From: Elgaria multicarinata webbii
Taxonomy: Eukaryota; Chordata; Lepidosauria; Squamata; Anguidae
Length of the DNA stretch: 64,000 nucleotides
Assembly: GCF_023053635.1 (NCBI RefSeq)
Contig: NC_086180.1
Span: forward strand, 89,505,447-89,569,446
Reading direction: 5' to 3'
The notes below the pieces were generated by a model that ran no database searches, was not told where the DNA came from, and worked only from the letters and a program-made list of their open reading frames with translations. Below are positions 26,601-64,000 of this stretch, one piece after another (the first letter of the stretch is position 1; each line of letters begins with the position of its first letter). The position numbers and the translations under genes are program-made.

Positions 26601-27975
26601 CTTTTGAACATTATCTTAAGGAACTTGATACCAGTCTACACGTCAAACTAAACGTTACGTGGGTCACAGTTTTCATTTTTAAGAAAAAGCATGCTTAACA
26701 CTGCCGCTTAGGCTTTTAAAGAAAAAGCAGGGTTACAGTTCACAGGCCAAGGCAGGGCTCAGTGCCTGTTTCTTACCAGAAAAAGGTCCTCCCCCTCTGA
26801 CTGCTATTTGCCCTCAAAAGTTCAAGGGGCTGCAACCAGCATCTTCATTGACAAATGAAGGAGGAGCATTTTGGACAAGTTTGGGGCTCAATCCAGATTA
26901 GCAGTGCAGCACCAGTACTGGGCCCTGCTTTTCCTTCAAAATAACAGCAACGTGGAAGCATGAATAACATGGCAAGTAGCTGGCCCTCAAAAAAAAATCT
27001 AGTTATCAATTTCTTTAAACCTACTGCTTTATAGGTGGTGGTTTTAGTACTGAAAAAAGAGGTTCTCTTTTCTTTATACATTTCAAATATGTTATTAACA
27101 CATACTTTCTGGCCAGTTTCAAGAATATGCAAAATATCTGAGTATTGCAGGGCTGGTTAAGATGAATCACCTCAGTGAAATACTGTAGGACATTTTGTTG
27201 TTGTTGCTGGATCAGTTGATATGTGTAGTGGTTTCACTCAAGTATTTTTAATTCTTGCAAATGAAGGTAAGTGGCTTTTGGTAGGACTGCGACCATTTTC
27301 TTAATGGATTACATAATTTAACAGAAGATCTATACATCCTCTATTACTAATTAGAGCTCATCTGTATCCATTAATGATATAGAAGCTAAATGTATATACC
27401 AAGAGTGGGTAACAAGCAGCCTGCATATAGCCCCCACTGCCACCTCAAATTTGTTTTTTAAAAAAGGCGAGCTAATTTTGACCCTTTGAGTGCTCCATAT
27501 TTGCTAGATGCCTTTTGTGAGGTCTGTGTGTGCCTGCAAGGGCTGCAGCTCAGTGGGGGCCGGGGGCCGGGGTGAAAATGTCCCATTCCTGGTATATACC
27601 AACCTTGTTTGTTATCCTAGGTGCACTTTTACTGGTGATCCCATTAATCTGGAGCTCTGCTGGTGCAACTATATGAGGCTTGGAGTCTCCGTTATACAAA
27701 GAGCAAGGCTAGGCATTTATATATAATCTGTTCTGTTAATTAGAGACTAATTTTATTGCAAACATAGCTTGACATTGTTAATGGAAACAACTGATATGTC
27801 CCTTGATGCAAAAATCAAAATTATTAAATGAATGGCTAGTACCCAAGATGACAGCAATCCCTTTTCCTTCCTTTCACATTTGTTCTGTCTTTACACAGGT
27901 CCCCACGCTGAAACCGCCAGTGGATGCCAGAATTTGCAGTGTGGTTTCCGAGCCTGCTGCCGCTCTGGTGAATGA
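2457..27975 (+). CDS. FBXL5: FBXL5, F-box and leucine-rich repeat protein 5 (spliced gene, 5' end outside window)
   Basis: Spliced coding region joining 2457-2672, 3475-3570, 10646-10835, 11686-11868, 13534-13659, 14301-14449, 14682-14764, 17308-18027, 18340-18488 and 27899-27975. Every intron has GT-AG ends and all phases agree. With the missing first exon the protein would be about 690 residues; human FBXL5 has 691. Domain order: N-terminal hemerythrin-like diiron domain, F-box, leucine-rich repeats, cysteine-rich C-terminus. Known role: substrate receptor of an SCF ubiquitin ligase that degrades iron regulatory protein 2 when iron and oxygen are plentiful. The hemerythrin domain senses iron and a C-terminal [2Fe-2S] cluster controls substrate binding. 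Residue numbers in the exon entries follow the human protein, recalled from memory. No stop codon or frameshift interrupts the exons, so the gene looks functional. Confidence 0.97.
2812..2884. repeat. Short palindromic repeat of the 'gcaatcctat' type
   Basis: It contains gtagtcctgtgcat, a centre like aaagtcccactgtgttcaatag, and the complementary return. Related stretches occur at 21690-21752, 42763-42850, 45947-46075 and around the large nested element at 61051-62522. This looks like an old dispersed MITE-like family; the family name is not assigned. Confidence 0.45.
3475..3570 (+). CDS. FBXL5: FBXL5 coding exon 3: end of hemerythrin helix 4
   Basis: 96 nt, 32 codons, phase 0. The acceptor is ttctcag and the donor is gag|gtgagc. 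It encodes [11 protein letters not shown] through [10 protein letters not shown]. His126 and Glu130, the last two diiron ligands of human FBXL5, are present in the PHMKEEE segment. Confidence 0.97.
3571..4389 (+). other. FBXL5: FBXL5 intron 3, part left of the DIRS element
   Basis: Unique-looking intron sequence. I see no exon or repeat I can name. It ends in a short T-rich and G-rich tract just before the terminal repeat of the retrotransposon. Confidence 0.6.
4390..4552 (+). repeat. DIRS copy 1 left inverted terminal repeat
   Basis: Near-complement of 9263-9462. The outer part reads ttcttcgtggtctctgtgca and is repeated in complement in the internal complementary region near 8912-8948. Confidence 0.9.
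4816..7136 (+). mobile_element. DIRS copy 1 gag-like region
   Basis: Open frames rich in Ser, Pro and Gln, with a Cys/His-containing start ([15 protein letters not shown]), as found at the N-terminus of DIRS gag proteins. The glutamine-rich tail comes from CAA/CAG runs. This is a fossil region, not a host gene. Confidence 0.75.
7030..7950 (+). mobile_element. DIRS copy 1 RT-like (pol) region, interrupted by host sequence
   Basis: Contains a stretch typical of the start of DIRS reverse transcriptase ([20 protein letters not shown]). The inverted FBXL5 fragment (7351-7591) lies inside this region. Fossil. Confidence 0.7.
7351..7591 (-). pseudogene. FBXL5: Inverted copy of the FBXL5 F-box exon with flanking intron, inside the DIRS element
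   Basis: The reverse complement of 11663-11903, aligned base by base by eye: 241 positions, no gap, one difference (7410 versus 11844). The copy covers 23 bp of upstream intron, the whole 183-nt exon (here 7386-7568 on the - strand) and 35 bp of downstream intron, so both splice sites are kept on the - strand. Both edges fall inside intron sequence. Short matches at the edges (aag at the left, ca at the right) resemble microhomology. The F-box coding frame on the - strand is open. It cannot act as an exon of FBXL5 because it runs antisense to that gene. An assembly error cannot be excluded from sequence alone. Confidence 0.95.
8111..8899 (+). mobile_element. DIRS copy 1 tyrosine-recombinase region
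   Basis: A 262-codon open stretch with the order expected for a DIRS integrase: an Arg in [11 protein letters not shown], then HSTRAMATS (H-x-x-R), then KHYRLD (the probable nucleophile Tyr region). DIRS elements use this enzyme in place of a DDE integrase. Part of a broken element. Confidence 0.85.
8912..9007 (+). repeat. DIRS copy 1 internal complementary region
   Basis: Two joined segments. The first complements the outer left terminal repeat (tgtgatgcacagagaccacg) and the second complements the outer right terminal repeat (aggttgcttacctgtaaccg). This joint is the hallmark of DIRS replication through a circular intermediate. Confidence 0.88.
9263..9462 (+). repeat. DIRS copy 1 right inverted terminal repeat
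   Basis: Near-complement of 4390-4552, with an added outer arm ending in ggttacaggtaagcaacctg and a few more bases, shared with the internal complementary region. Confidence 0.9.
9463..10645 (+). other. FBXL5: FBXL5 intron 3, part right of the DIRS element
   Basis: Non-coding DNA between the DIRS right end and coding exon 4. It holds one CR1 tail (9860-10014). No other feature is recognised. Confidence 0.6.
9860..10014 (+). mobile_element. CR1 LINE 3' end fragment
   Basis: Matches, in complement, the 3' ends of the CR1 copies at 22662, 30246 and 48602: cctagggaggttgtgggctc through ggccttataggccccttcca and tgctattctatgat. Only the last 155 bp are present (5' truncation). Confidence 0.9.
10646..10835 (+). 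CDS. FBXL5: FBXL5 coding exon 4: linker between hemerythrin domain and F-box
   Basis: 190 nt. Acceptor gttag|gttttccag, donor caag|gtgaac, ending in phase 1. It encodes [20 protein letters not shown] through SVDEKVDQ. Mammalian FBXL5 has near-identical sequence up to the QHCSQK segment. It lies in the loop between the two arms of the inverted F-box exon repeat. Confidence 0.97.
11233..11464 (-). mobile_element. tRNA-derived SINE
   Basis: On the - strand it starts gtgtggtgtagtggctaagg, with a pol III A box (TAGTGGCTAAGG, complement of 11444-11455) and B box (GGTTCTAGTCC, complement of 11407-11417). It ends in a TAAA-rich tail at the low-coordinate end. It has no tRNA cloverleaf 3' half, so it is a SINE head rather than a tRNA gene. 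Family not assigned. It lies antisense in FBXL5 intron 4. Confidence 0.75.
11686..11868 (+). CDS. FBXL5: FBXL5 coding exon 5: F-box
   Basis: 183 nt, phase 1 at both ends. Acceptor atatttcag, donor agag|gtaagt. It encodes the SKP1-binding F-box: [20 protein letters not shown], then [17 protein letters not shown] and [13 protein letters not shown]. Because the length is a multiple of three and the phases match, skipping this exon would delete the F-box without shifting the frame. A near-perfect inverted copy of this exon and its edges lies 4.07 kb upstream at 7351-7591. Confidence 0.98.
11869..13533 (+). other. FBXL5: FBXL5 intron 5
   Basis: Non-coding. It holds a probable old L1-like fragment (12571-12858) flanked by stretches rich in gggtacccac / ggtgcccacg, which resemble old DNA-element ends. 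Nothing else is named. Confidence 0.55.
12571..12858 (-). mobile_element. Possible L1-like LINE ORF2 C-terminal remnant
   Basis: A 95-codon - strand frame contains CQRC followed by [19 protein letters not shown]. This resembles the C-terminal Cys-rich segment of L1 ORF2 (C-x-x-C, then H/S-x-x-x-C-P and a FWKE-like motif). The remnant is short and degraded, so the family is uncertain. Confidence 0.45.
13534..13659 (+). CDS. FBXL5: FBXL5 coding exon 6
   Basis: 126 nt, phase 1 to phase 1. Acceptor gatcag|gagattgg, donor gactg|gtaagc. It encodes [20 protein letters not shown] through [11 protein letters not shown], an acidic linker after the F-box. Mammalian FBXL5 has the matching [15 protein letters not shown] block. 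Confidence 0.96.
14301..14449 (+). CDS. FBXL5: FBXL5 coding exon 7: start of leucine-rich repeats
   Basis: 149 nt, ending in phase 0 at aaaatg|gtacag. It encodes [18 protein letters not shown], then [20 protein letters not shown] and SSAISNKM. It opens the leucine-rich repeat region that binds IRP2. Confidence 0.96.
14682..14764 (+). CDS. FBXL5: FBXL5 coding exon 8: leucine-rich repeat
   Basis: 83 nt after a long T tract and tttag. It encodes [20 protein letters not shown] and ISDSAFE. The donor gaaag|gttggt is set by the need to form a Ser codon with the next exon (AG plus T). A one-codon-shifted donor (gtaatc) is available nearby but breaks that join. Confidence 0.95.
14765..17307 (+). other. 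FBXL5: FBXL5 intron 8
   Basis: 2.5 kb of non-coding DNA. The stretch 15013-15390 is rich in self-complementary segments (for example aactatgggttctttaaccc followed by atagtt at 15342-15367, and repeated ttaggcttaaataa), consistent with an old palindromic MITE. I see no exon or named repeat in the remaining sequence. Confidence 0.5.
17308..18027 (+). CDS. FBXL5: FBXL5 coding exon 9: leucine-rich repeats and variable insert
   Basis: 720 nt, the largest exon. It starts with T completing a Ser codon and then [20 protein letters not shown]. It ends at [16 protein letters not shown], donor ctcag|gtatgt. The middle part (17420-17580) is the least conserved part of the protein. Two blocks match the mammalian protein closely: [19 protein letters not shown] and [19 protein letters not shown]. 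The frame is open through the exon and continues past the donor, so the donor choice rests on the join to the next exon. Confidence 0.95.
18340..18488 (+). CDS. FBXL5: FBXL5 coding exon 10: last leucine-rich repeat
   Basis: 149 nt. Acceptor ctgtag|gatgttg, donor aacg|gtaatg, ending in phase 1. It encodes [18 protein letters not shown], then [18 protein letters not shown] and FYYCDNING. The Cys in FYYC corresponds to human Cys662, one of the four [2Fe-2S] ligands. Confidence 0.96.
18975..19260. repeat. Palindromic MITE-like repeat
   Basis: Contains complementary blocks, such as gtgggttaa / ttaacccacag and ccaaactcag / ctggtttggatgtcatgtag. It shares wording with 14080-14260 and 26005-26130 (caccatggcttaa, gaatattcat). 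Probably old non-autonomous DNA transposon copies; family not assigned. Confidence 0.4.
19399..19459 (-). mobile_element. CR1 LINE 3' end fragment
   Basis: Only the terminal 60 bp of the CR1 tail: cagaatcatagaatagtgga, then gttggaaggggcctataagg and ccattgactccaaccccttg. Confidence 0.85.
22013..22342. mobile_element. SPIN-type hAT non-autonomous DNA transposon
   Basis: The ends are CAGTGGTTCTCAACCT and AGGTTGAGAACCGCTG, matching inverted ends of the SPIN hAT family. The element is 330 bp and is flanked by a perfect 8-bp target duplication, CCTTAGAT (22005-22012 and 22343-22350), as hAT transposons make. The internal text (gcgaccctttaatacagttc, ttaggcgacccctgtgaaag) matches SPIN non-autonomous elements as I know them from mammals and Anolis. 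No transposase is encoded. Confidence 0.9.
22662..24975 (-). mobile_element. CR1 LINE, 5'-truncated, 2.3 kb
   Basis: Antisense to FBXL5. The - strand reads, in order, the end of the endonuclease domain ([10 protein letters not shown] near 24880), a linker, then the reverse transcriptase: [44 protein letters not shown] (the catalytic FADD) and the thumb region, then the typical CR1 3' tail. The frame is open over two long stretches, 24945 to 23800 and 23834 to 22740. They are separated by one frameshift near 23805, where this copy lacks about 5 bases present in the copy at 48602-49247. The 5' half of the element is missing. Confidence 0.95.
25264..25287. repeat. (TACA)n microsatellite
   Basis: About six TACA units. 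Confidence 0.85.
27899..27975 (+). CDS. FBXL5: FBXL5 last coding exon: Fe-S cluster C-terminus and stop
   Basis: 77 nt including the TGA stop at 27973-27975. The acceptor is ttacacag. With the G of the previous exon it encodes [20 protein letters not shown] followed by CRSGE. The Cys residues correspond to human Cys676, Cys681, Cys686 and Cys687, of which 676, 686 and 687 together with 662 bind the [2Fe-2S] cluster. Near-identical to mammals. Confidence 0.98.
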
Positions 27976-28335
27976 CCTGACCTCTTACCTTTTCAGTCTA
28001 CTTCATTTAGCTCAGCAGGCTTCCTCTCATGCACTTTACTTACAGTCCGCATCTTGTGTTAACAGTTCCCTTTTGGAGTGCAATTTGTAGGTCCTTTTTG
28101 CTCCATAATTCAGAACCTTATAAGCAAATCGTGTAGTGTCATACCATTTTCACAGTGTTTCACTCTAATTTGGAAGGTGAGGGGTTTCTTTGTGCTGTGA
28201 AAAACTTATCGAATTGTTTTTGACACTCACCCCCCACCCCCTTGCAATGTTTGGCACTTAATTTGATTTGTTTTGTGCTAAGCCCCTAATATTTTTTTGA
28301 AGTTTACGCTTAAATAAAAACCTTACAGTGAATGT
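27976..28335 (+). other. FBXL5: FBXL5 3' untranslated region
   Basis: Begins after the stop codon and runs to about 20 bases past the AATAAA at 28313-28318. The end point is inferred from that signal. Longer 3' ends using later signals cannot be excluded. Confidence 0.6.
28313..28318 (+). promoter_or_regulatory. FBXL5: FBXL5 polyadenylation signal AATAAA
   Basis: The first canonical AATAAA after the FBXL5 stop, 338 bases downstream, followed by a GT-containing stretch (cagtgaatgtg). Confidence 0.65.
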
Positions 28336-29058
28336 GAAATACATCTGGATAACGATATATATTGTTCAATAGTGATTTCTCCCGTAATCTTCTGATCCCA
28401 GAGTTGTCCTACTGCAGAATTAGGGAAGATACCTTCTGTCTTTTAGCACCAACTTCACACTTTTAGGTTTGAAGAACTGTAAATGAAACATTCCCATCAG
28501 CATCAGTTTGTTAGTCTGATATGTTAACACAATAGGCCAATGACTGTTTGCCACATCATTTTGTGGGCTTCACAAAGTATTTGCTTTACTGTAGTTGCTT
28601 AGCAACCACAACCCCCTGTATCTTCTAAATAGACCCACTGAAGATGCTGAATTCTGAAAGGGATTTTCCAAGAAATGATTTCTCGGCCATAAGAGCAACT
28701 GTAATTAAATAAATAAATAAATAAATGCAGCTTTAAGGAACTTGCTTGTGGGAAATCTGTTTATTCAAATGAGGGGAAGTGCAGTTGGATTAGAAAGTAG
28801 CAATATTTTCTTGCAACTTGAGAGTTAAATGCACTTGTAAGCTTTTTTCAGTATTGCTACGGTGTGTGATTGACATCTTAGGCCATGCGTTTTGAGAACT
28901 CTAGTTTCCAAATGGCCATTGCCATAATAAGATGGCAGGAGAATTCCATAAGCCACATTATTTGAAGAAACATAGCTTTTGCAGAAAGTACACAAAACAT
29001 TTCTGTTTCTGTTAACCATCACAATGGGGTGAAATATTTAGTGCCTGTTGGTGATAGA

Positions 29059-29545
29059 TTTATTTATTTAATTTGTACCTTGTCTTTCCACCCAGAAAAT
29101 GGTGCTCCAGGTGGCGAACAATCAGTAGTTTAAAAACTTGGTTAAAAATAATACATTAAAAACACAAAGCACTCAAAAATTTCAGAGTAAAAAAAGCATC
29201 CAACCCAAAGTACCAACTTACAGTACATGTTGCAGTCTTGCTTGAACCGAAATGTCTTTGCCAGCTGGCAGAAGGACAGAAAAGAGGGAACTAATTTAGC
29301 CTCCCTCAGCAGGGGATTCTATAAGCTGAGAGCAGCCACTAAGAAGGCCCTCTCTTCTTTCGCCACCGAATGTGCCTCTGAAGGCGAGGATGCCAAGGAG
29401 GGTCTCCCAAAAAGATCTTAAAACATGGACAGGGTTGTATGGGAGAAGATGGTCTTTCAGGTAAGCTGTATAGGGCTCTAAAGGTCATAACCAATATTCT
29501 GAGTTGTGCCGGGAAATTTGATGTTATGTAGTGCCAGGCTTTTTT
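29059..29545 (-). mobile_element. LINE 3' end, L2-like
   Basis: Starts with tttatttatttaatttgtac and carries text common to this class of reptile LINE tails (tttccacccagaaaatggtg, gtctttcaggtaagctgtat, agggctctaaaggtcataac). The T-rich edge sets the - orientation. Similar but diverged tails occur at 33428, 51663 and 54120. The exact family is not assigned. Confidence 0.5.
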
Positions 29546-29934
29546 TTAGTTAGAAATAACAGGAAAGTCTGTGCATCAGAGCCCTAGGAGGAAATTGAGC
29601 AAGTGTTCCTTGTTCTAAAAGGAGTGGTGGTGGGGGAGAGCTCAGGGGATGGAATTGACTTTAAACAATCTAGGGTTGGGCATTTGATTAGTTAAGCAGT
29701 GCTTTAAAGTAACTGAGGATTTAACTTCATTAGAACAATAAACAATACTTTATTTGTCAACAGATATCATTATGCTGATTACAAAAATAAGTCAACTTGT
29801 AAAACAAAACCGTGTTTAATTTCTTTAAAAATCTGATGACAGTGAATTTCTATCATAGAAACCTCAAAGACAGTTCTTTGGCTTTTATCCTGGAACATAC
29901 TGACTGCCTGTGTCTCTGTTCAGAGACCCTGGTG

Positions 29935-30235
29935 ATTATAGTGTAGTGATGGCCACCAATTTGCATGGCTTTAAAAGAGAGTTGGATAAATTCCTGGAGG
30001 AGAAGGCTATCAAGAGCTTCTAGTCCTGATGGCTATGTGCTACTACTAGTATCCAAGGCAGTAAGCCTATACCTATACCAGTTGCTGGGGAACATGGGCA
30101 GGAGGGTGCTGTTGCATCTGTGTCTTGTGTGTGAGTTCCTGGTCAACAGTCTGTTGGCCACTGTGTAAACAGACTGCTGGAGCAGATAGACTCTTGGTCT
30201 GATCCAGCAAGGCTCTTCTTATGTTCTTTTATTAG
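29935..30235 (+). mobile_element. CR1-like LINE 3' end, second subfamily
   Basis: Reads gatggccaccaatttgcatg, then ggagaaggctatcaagagct, and ends ggtctgatccagcaaggctc and ttatgttc. A shorter copy of the same tail is at 42675-42762. Familiar from squamate genomes. The assignment to the CR1 clade is from memory. Confidence 0.55.
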
Positions 30236-30245
30236 ATGTCCAGTA

Positions 30246-31322
30246 GAATCACAGAATAGCAGAGTTGGAAGGGGCCTACAAGGCCAATCCCCTGCTCAAT
30301 ACAGCAATCCACCCTAAAGCATCCTCGACAGATGCTTGTCCAGCTGCCTCTTGAAGGCCTCTAGTGTGGGAGAGCCCACAACCTCCCTAGGTAACTAATT
30401 CCATTGTCGTACTGCTCTAAAAGTCAGGAAGTTTTTCCTGATGTCCAGCTGGAATCTGGCTTCCTTTAACTTGAGCCCGTTATTCCGTGTCCTCCACTCT
30501 GGGAGGATCGAGAAGAGATCCTGGCCCTCCTCTGTGTCACAACCTTTTAAGTATTTGAAAAGTGCTATCATGTCTCCCCTCAATCTTCTCTTCTCCAGGC
30601 TAAACATGCCCAGTTGTTTCAGTCTCTCTTCCTAGGGCTTTGTTCCCAGACCCCTGATCATCCTGGTTGCCCTCCTCTGAACACGCTCCAGCTTGTCTGC
30701 ATCCTTCTTGAATTGTGGAGCCCAGAACTGGAGGCAATACTCTAGATGAGGCCTAGCCAGGGCCGAATAGAGAGGAACCAGTACCTCCCGTGATTTGGAA
30801 GCTATACTTCTATTAATGCAGCCCAAAATAGCATTTGCCTTTCTTGCAGCCATATCGCACTGTTGGCTCATATTCAGCTTGCAATCTACAACAATTCCAA
30901 GATCCTTCTCGTTTGTAGTATTGCTGAGCCAAGTATCCCCCATCTTGTAACTGTGCCTTTGGTTTCTATTCCCTAAATGTAGAACTTGGCATTTATCCCT
31001 ATTAAATTTCATCCTGTTGTTTTCAGCCCAGCACTCCAGCCTATCAAGATCACTTTGAAGTTTGTTTCTGTCTTCCAGGGTATTAGCTATCCCACCCAAT
31101 TTTGTGTCATCTGCAAATTTGATCAGTGTTCCCTGCACCTCCTCGTCCAAATCATTAATAAATATGTTGAAGAGCACTGGGCCCAGGACTGAGCCCTGCG
31201 GTACCCCACTCGTTGCCTCTCCCCAGTTTGAGAAGGTTCCATTGATAAGTACTCTTTGAGTCCGATTCTGTAGCCAACTGTGAATCCACCGAATAGTTAT
31301 TCCATCTAGCCCGCTTTTAGCT
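30246..31322 (-). mobile_element. CR1 LINE, 5'-truncated, 1.1 kb
   Basis: The same subfamily as 22662-24975. The - strand encodes [24 protein letters not shown] and [20 protein letters not shown] of the reverse transcriptase, then the 3' tail. Broken by frameshifts and truncated upstream of the catalytic region. Confidence 0.93.
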
Positions 31323-31683
31323 TTTACTGTTGCTGACAGGTTTGTCCCTCACTACTGCAGGACTAAACGCCACCATAATACTGGGAGACAGGAGGCAGGG
31401 GGGAAGAGAAGGTAAAATGTCACAGTAGCTGTCTTGTTTTTTTTAGCACAATTAACAGTTCAATTTGTGGTTGGATCTCCTTTGTTTATGGTTGGATCCA
31501 CAAAGCCAGGTGCAAAGGACATACAGTTAAAATTAAAGAACCTGGGTACTTCTGAGTACATCTAAGCCTAGATGTTTGTTTACAGTACTAAAACTGAATT
31601 CTCAGTTCATAAAAAAAAAGTCAATTCCTGTTTACCACATGCTCTCTTTTCTTCATTAACCTAATGAAAATGGGAAAATAACT

Positions 31684-31689
31684 TTTATT
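31684..31689 (-). promoter_or_regulatory. CC2D2A: Candidate CC2D2A polyadenylation signal
   Basis: AATAAA on the - strand, 538 bases past the CC2D2A stop codon. It is the nearest canonical signal I found on that strand. The 3' untranslated region would then be 31684-32226. Confidence 0.4.
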
Positions 31690-32226
31690 GTTGCTGTTGT
31701 AAAAATTAAGAGTCGGAAACTCTTGGTGACTGCAAATCACCCAGAGATCTACCAGTCATGCTAATCTACCTTCTGTCCACCCCTGATATGGTATAAGCAG
31801 GAAGATTTGGGGGATACTAATTTGCAATTCATAAACAAAGGCAAAGGCTTTTGCAATCTGGTTCTATCTCAGATTTGCTACTGCACTGCTTAAGCACTGG
31901 ATCAAACCAACCAGAGTTTTATAGTAGAATATGTACTTTAGTATTTTCCTAGTTGTGAAGTGCCTGAATATCATGACTTGAAGGGGTTTGAGCATTTGAT
32001 TTCCAGTCTTGCACAATACTTGCCAGACCCAACATGTTAGCAACTTGAATAGTCTCCTTGCATTGGGATGGGAGTACGAAGATAAATTGTTTTAAAAATT
32101 GCAAATGTAAAAGTGATAGGAGTGCCTCCATCTAATATATAAATATAAAACCATAAGATGACATCATCAAATTCAAATACCAAAAATGTAGGCAATCAAA
32201 GCAGGAGCATTTTACAGTAAGAATTC

Positions 32227-62720
<30,494 letters not shown>

Positions 62721-64000
62721 CTAATTACAAGAAAAGTAGCGTTAAGGAGATTTCCACATGTAAAGCACAGTCATTGTTATAATAAAGTATGAGGTACTTT
62801 GAATCTAAAAATACAATTAAAACATACATAAAATGTATGTGGGAAAGTGTAAAGCAGAGTTAAAAATGCATGATACAGCAGGCACCTAAACTATGATAAT
62901 ATTCTACAAGCATGCCTGTTTGAATGTATGTCTCTTGTCAAAATCAGCCAAAATTAAGAAATATGCGTAATGACATACCCTGGGCCATCAGAACTTAACA
63001 GAAGGCAAAGCAGAACAAAAAGAAAAACCAAGAATAAAACACAGTTGCTTAAGTACAGACAATAATGTTATCAATGCATAAAAACACAAGCAAAAAAGTA
63101 TGCATGCATACAAATATAAAACATTCCAGAAAAGTCCAAATGTACTCAAGGTCAAATTCCAATAAATTTCCCATACATTGAAGTGAATTGCTCACCACCG
63201 CAACTTTGTGTGTGTGTGGTGGGGAGGCGTGACGTAGTAGCCAAGTAAGGGGAGCATTTACTGCAATTCTGGCCTACAGCTAGCTGGCCAGTTTCTTAGC
63301 TTCTTGTAAATTATACTGAAGGTCGCATCCAACTTGAAGACAGTCCCTGGGTTGTTCAGTCACTTCCATGTGCAGTGGGAGCAACTGGGCACACTCAGAG
63401 CAACCCAGGAATGTGGGGATATGCAACCTGGGTCATTCAGTTTCACGCACCCAAGCGTTGCTTAAAGAGCAGCCCAGGACAGCAGGACCAAAACTCCGGC
63501 AGCACTTTTCAGAAGCAGCAGATCTTTATTTTATTGAGTTATAAATAAGTCATTTGTTGATGCCCCTGCAGGATTCCATTTTATCATACCTGTGTTATGT
63601 TAGAAATGAGGTAGAGGATCAGAAAAGGTTAGAAACTTTGAGAGGTGGGGGCACCTTAGCTGGCGGAGACAGGAGAGGGGGCCAGCTTCTGGGAAACCGT
63701 GTTCGCCTGCATGTATGTGACATATGGAAGAGGCCGTGCTTGCGTTTATAGCAAGAAGTTTCTCATCCTTATAAAAGGATCTGCAATTAGAGACGCCTGC
63801 AGGAGGGCTGATCAATATGCAGGCATTAAACATTTTGAGTCTATGCAAGGCACAGAAATTGTGTGGGTCTGCGTTGGGGGGGGGGGGGAGAGAAAGGGGA
63901 GGGGTATTGCATTTGCCTAAAGTTGAAGTTGAAGTCAGAGAGGTGTTCTTGATACCCGGATGCTGGAAACTCTTCCCCACCTCAAATACGGGCAGCGGCA
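62721..64000 (-). other. CC2D2A: CC2D2A intron (partial)
   Basis: No exon seen. It contains a G run near 63877-63888 and AT-rich sequence. The next upstream CC2D2A exon is outside the window. Confidence 0.6.

Larger units (their letters stand above)
18489..27898 (+). other. FBXL5: FBXL5 last intron, 9.4 kb
   Basis: Long intron before a very short final coding exon. Recognised content: a palindromic MITE-like stretch (18975-19260), a CR1 tail (19399-19459), a SPIN-type hAT element (22013-22342), a 2.3 kb CR1 (22662-24975) and a TACA microsatellite (25264-25287). A self-complementary stretch at 26005-26130 resembles those at 14080-14260 and 18975-19260. No exon is seen in the remaining sequence. 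Confidence 0.7.
28336..31683. other. Intergenic region between convergent FBXL5 and CC2D2A
   Basis: About 3.3 kb. It holds an L2-like tail (29059-29545), another LINE 3' end (29935-30235) and a 1.1 kb CR1 (30246-31322). An (AAAT)n run lies near 28708-28727. No gene is seen. Confidence 0.75.

Noticed and set aside
27976-28335. Iron-responsive element in the FBXL5 3' UTR
   Set aside because: I saw no CAGUGN hairpin with the proper stem. The only cagtg word (near 28327) has no matching stem around it.

Overview
The window is about 64 kb of nuclear DNA from a vertebrate, most likely a squamate reptile. It holds spliced host exons with vertebrate splice sites and a repeat load typical of lizards and snakes: CR1 and L2-like LINEs, a tRNA-derived SINE, DIRS retrotransposons, and a SPIN-type hAT element. 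No species can be named from the sequence.

Two host genes are present, tail to tail. On the + strand, FBXL5 (the iron-sensing F-box protein) runs from its second coding exon at 2457 to its stop codon at 27975. Only the first coding exon, about 28 codons, lies left of the window. On the - strand, the last 14 coding exons of CC2D2A (a ciliary transition-zone protein) run from 62720 down to a stop at 32227, giving about 616 C-terminal residues. The gap between them (about 28.3-31.7 kb) holds only LINE debris. All reading frames join across the proposed splice sites without a break. The convergent order matches the vertebrate FBXL5/CC2D2A neighbourhood.

The rest is repeats in introns. A 5.1 kb DIRS-type tyrosine-recombinase retrotransposon (4390-9462) fills most of one FBXL5 intron. 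A second DIRS copy, 5.8 kb and from another subfamily (55186-61030), sits in a CC2D2A intron. Both lie in the sense direction of their host gene and both are broken. FBXL5's last intron (9.4 kb) carries a 2.3 kb CR1 and a SPIN element with a perfect 8-bp target duplication. CC2D2A introns carry a 590-bp foldback element, a LINE nested in a MITE, and nested palindromic DNA elements.

The most unusual feature is inside the first DIRS copy. Positions 7351-7591 are an inverted, nearly perfect (240 of 241 bases by eye) copy of FBXL5's own F-box exon plus 23 bp and 35 bp of its flanking introns (source 11663-11903). The FBXL5 pre-mRNA therefore carries a 241-nt inverted repeat that covers the whole F-box exon and both its splice sites. 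The exon is 183 nt long and in phase, so skipping it would give an in-frame, F-box-less protein.
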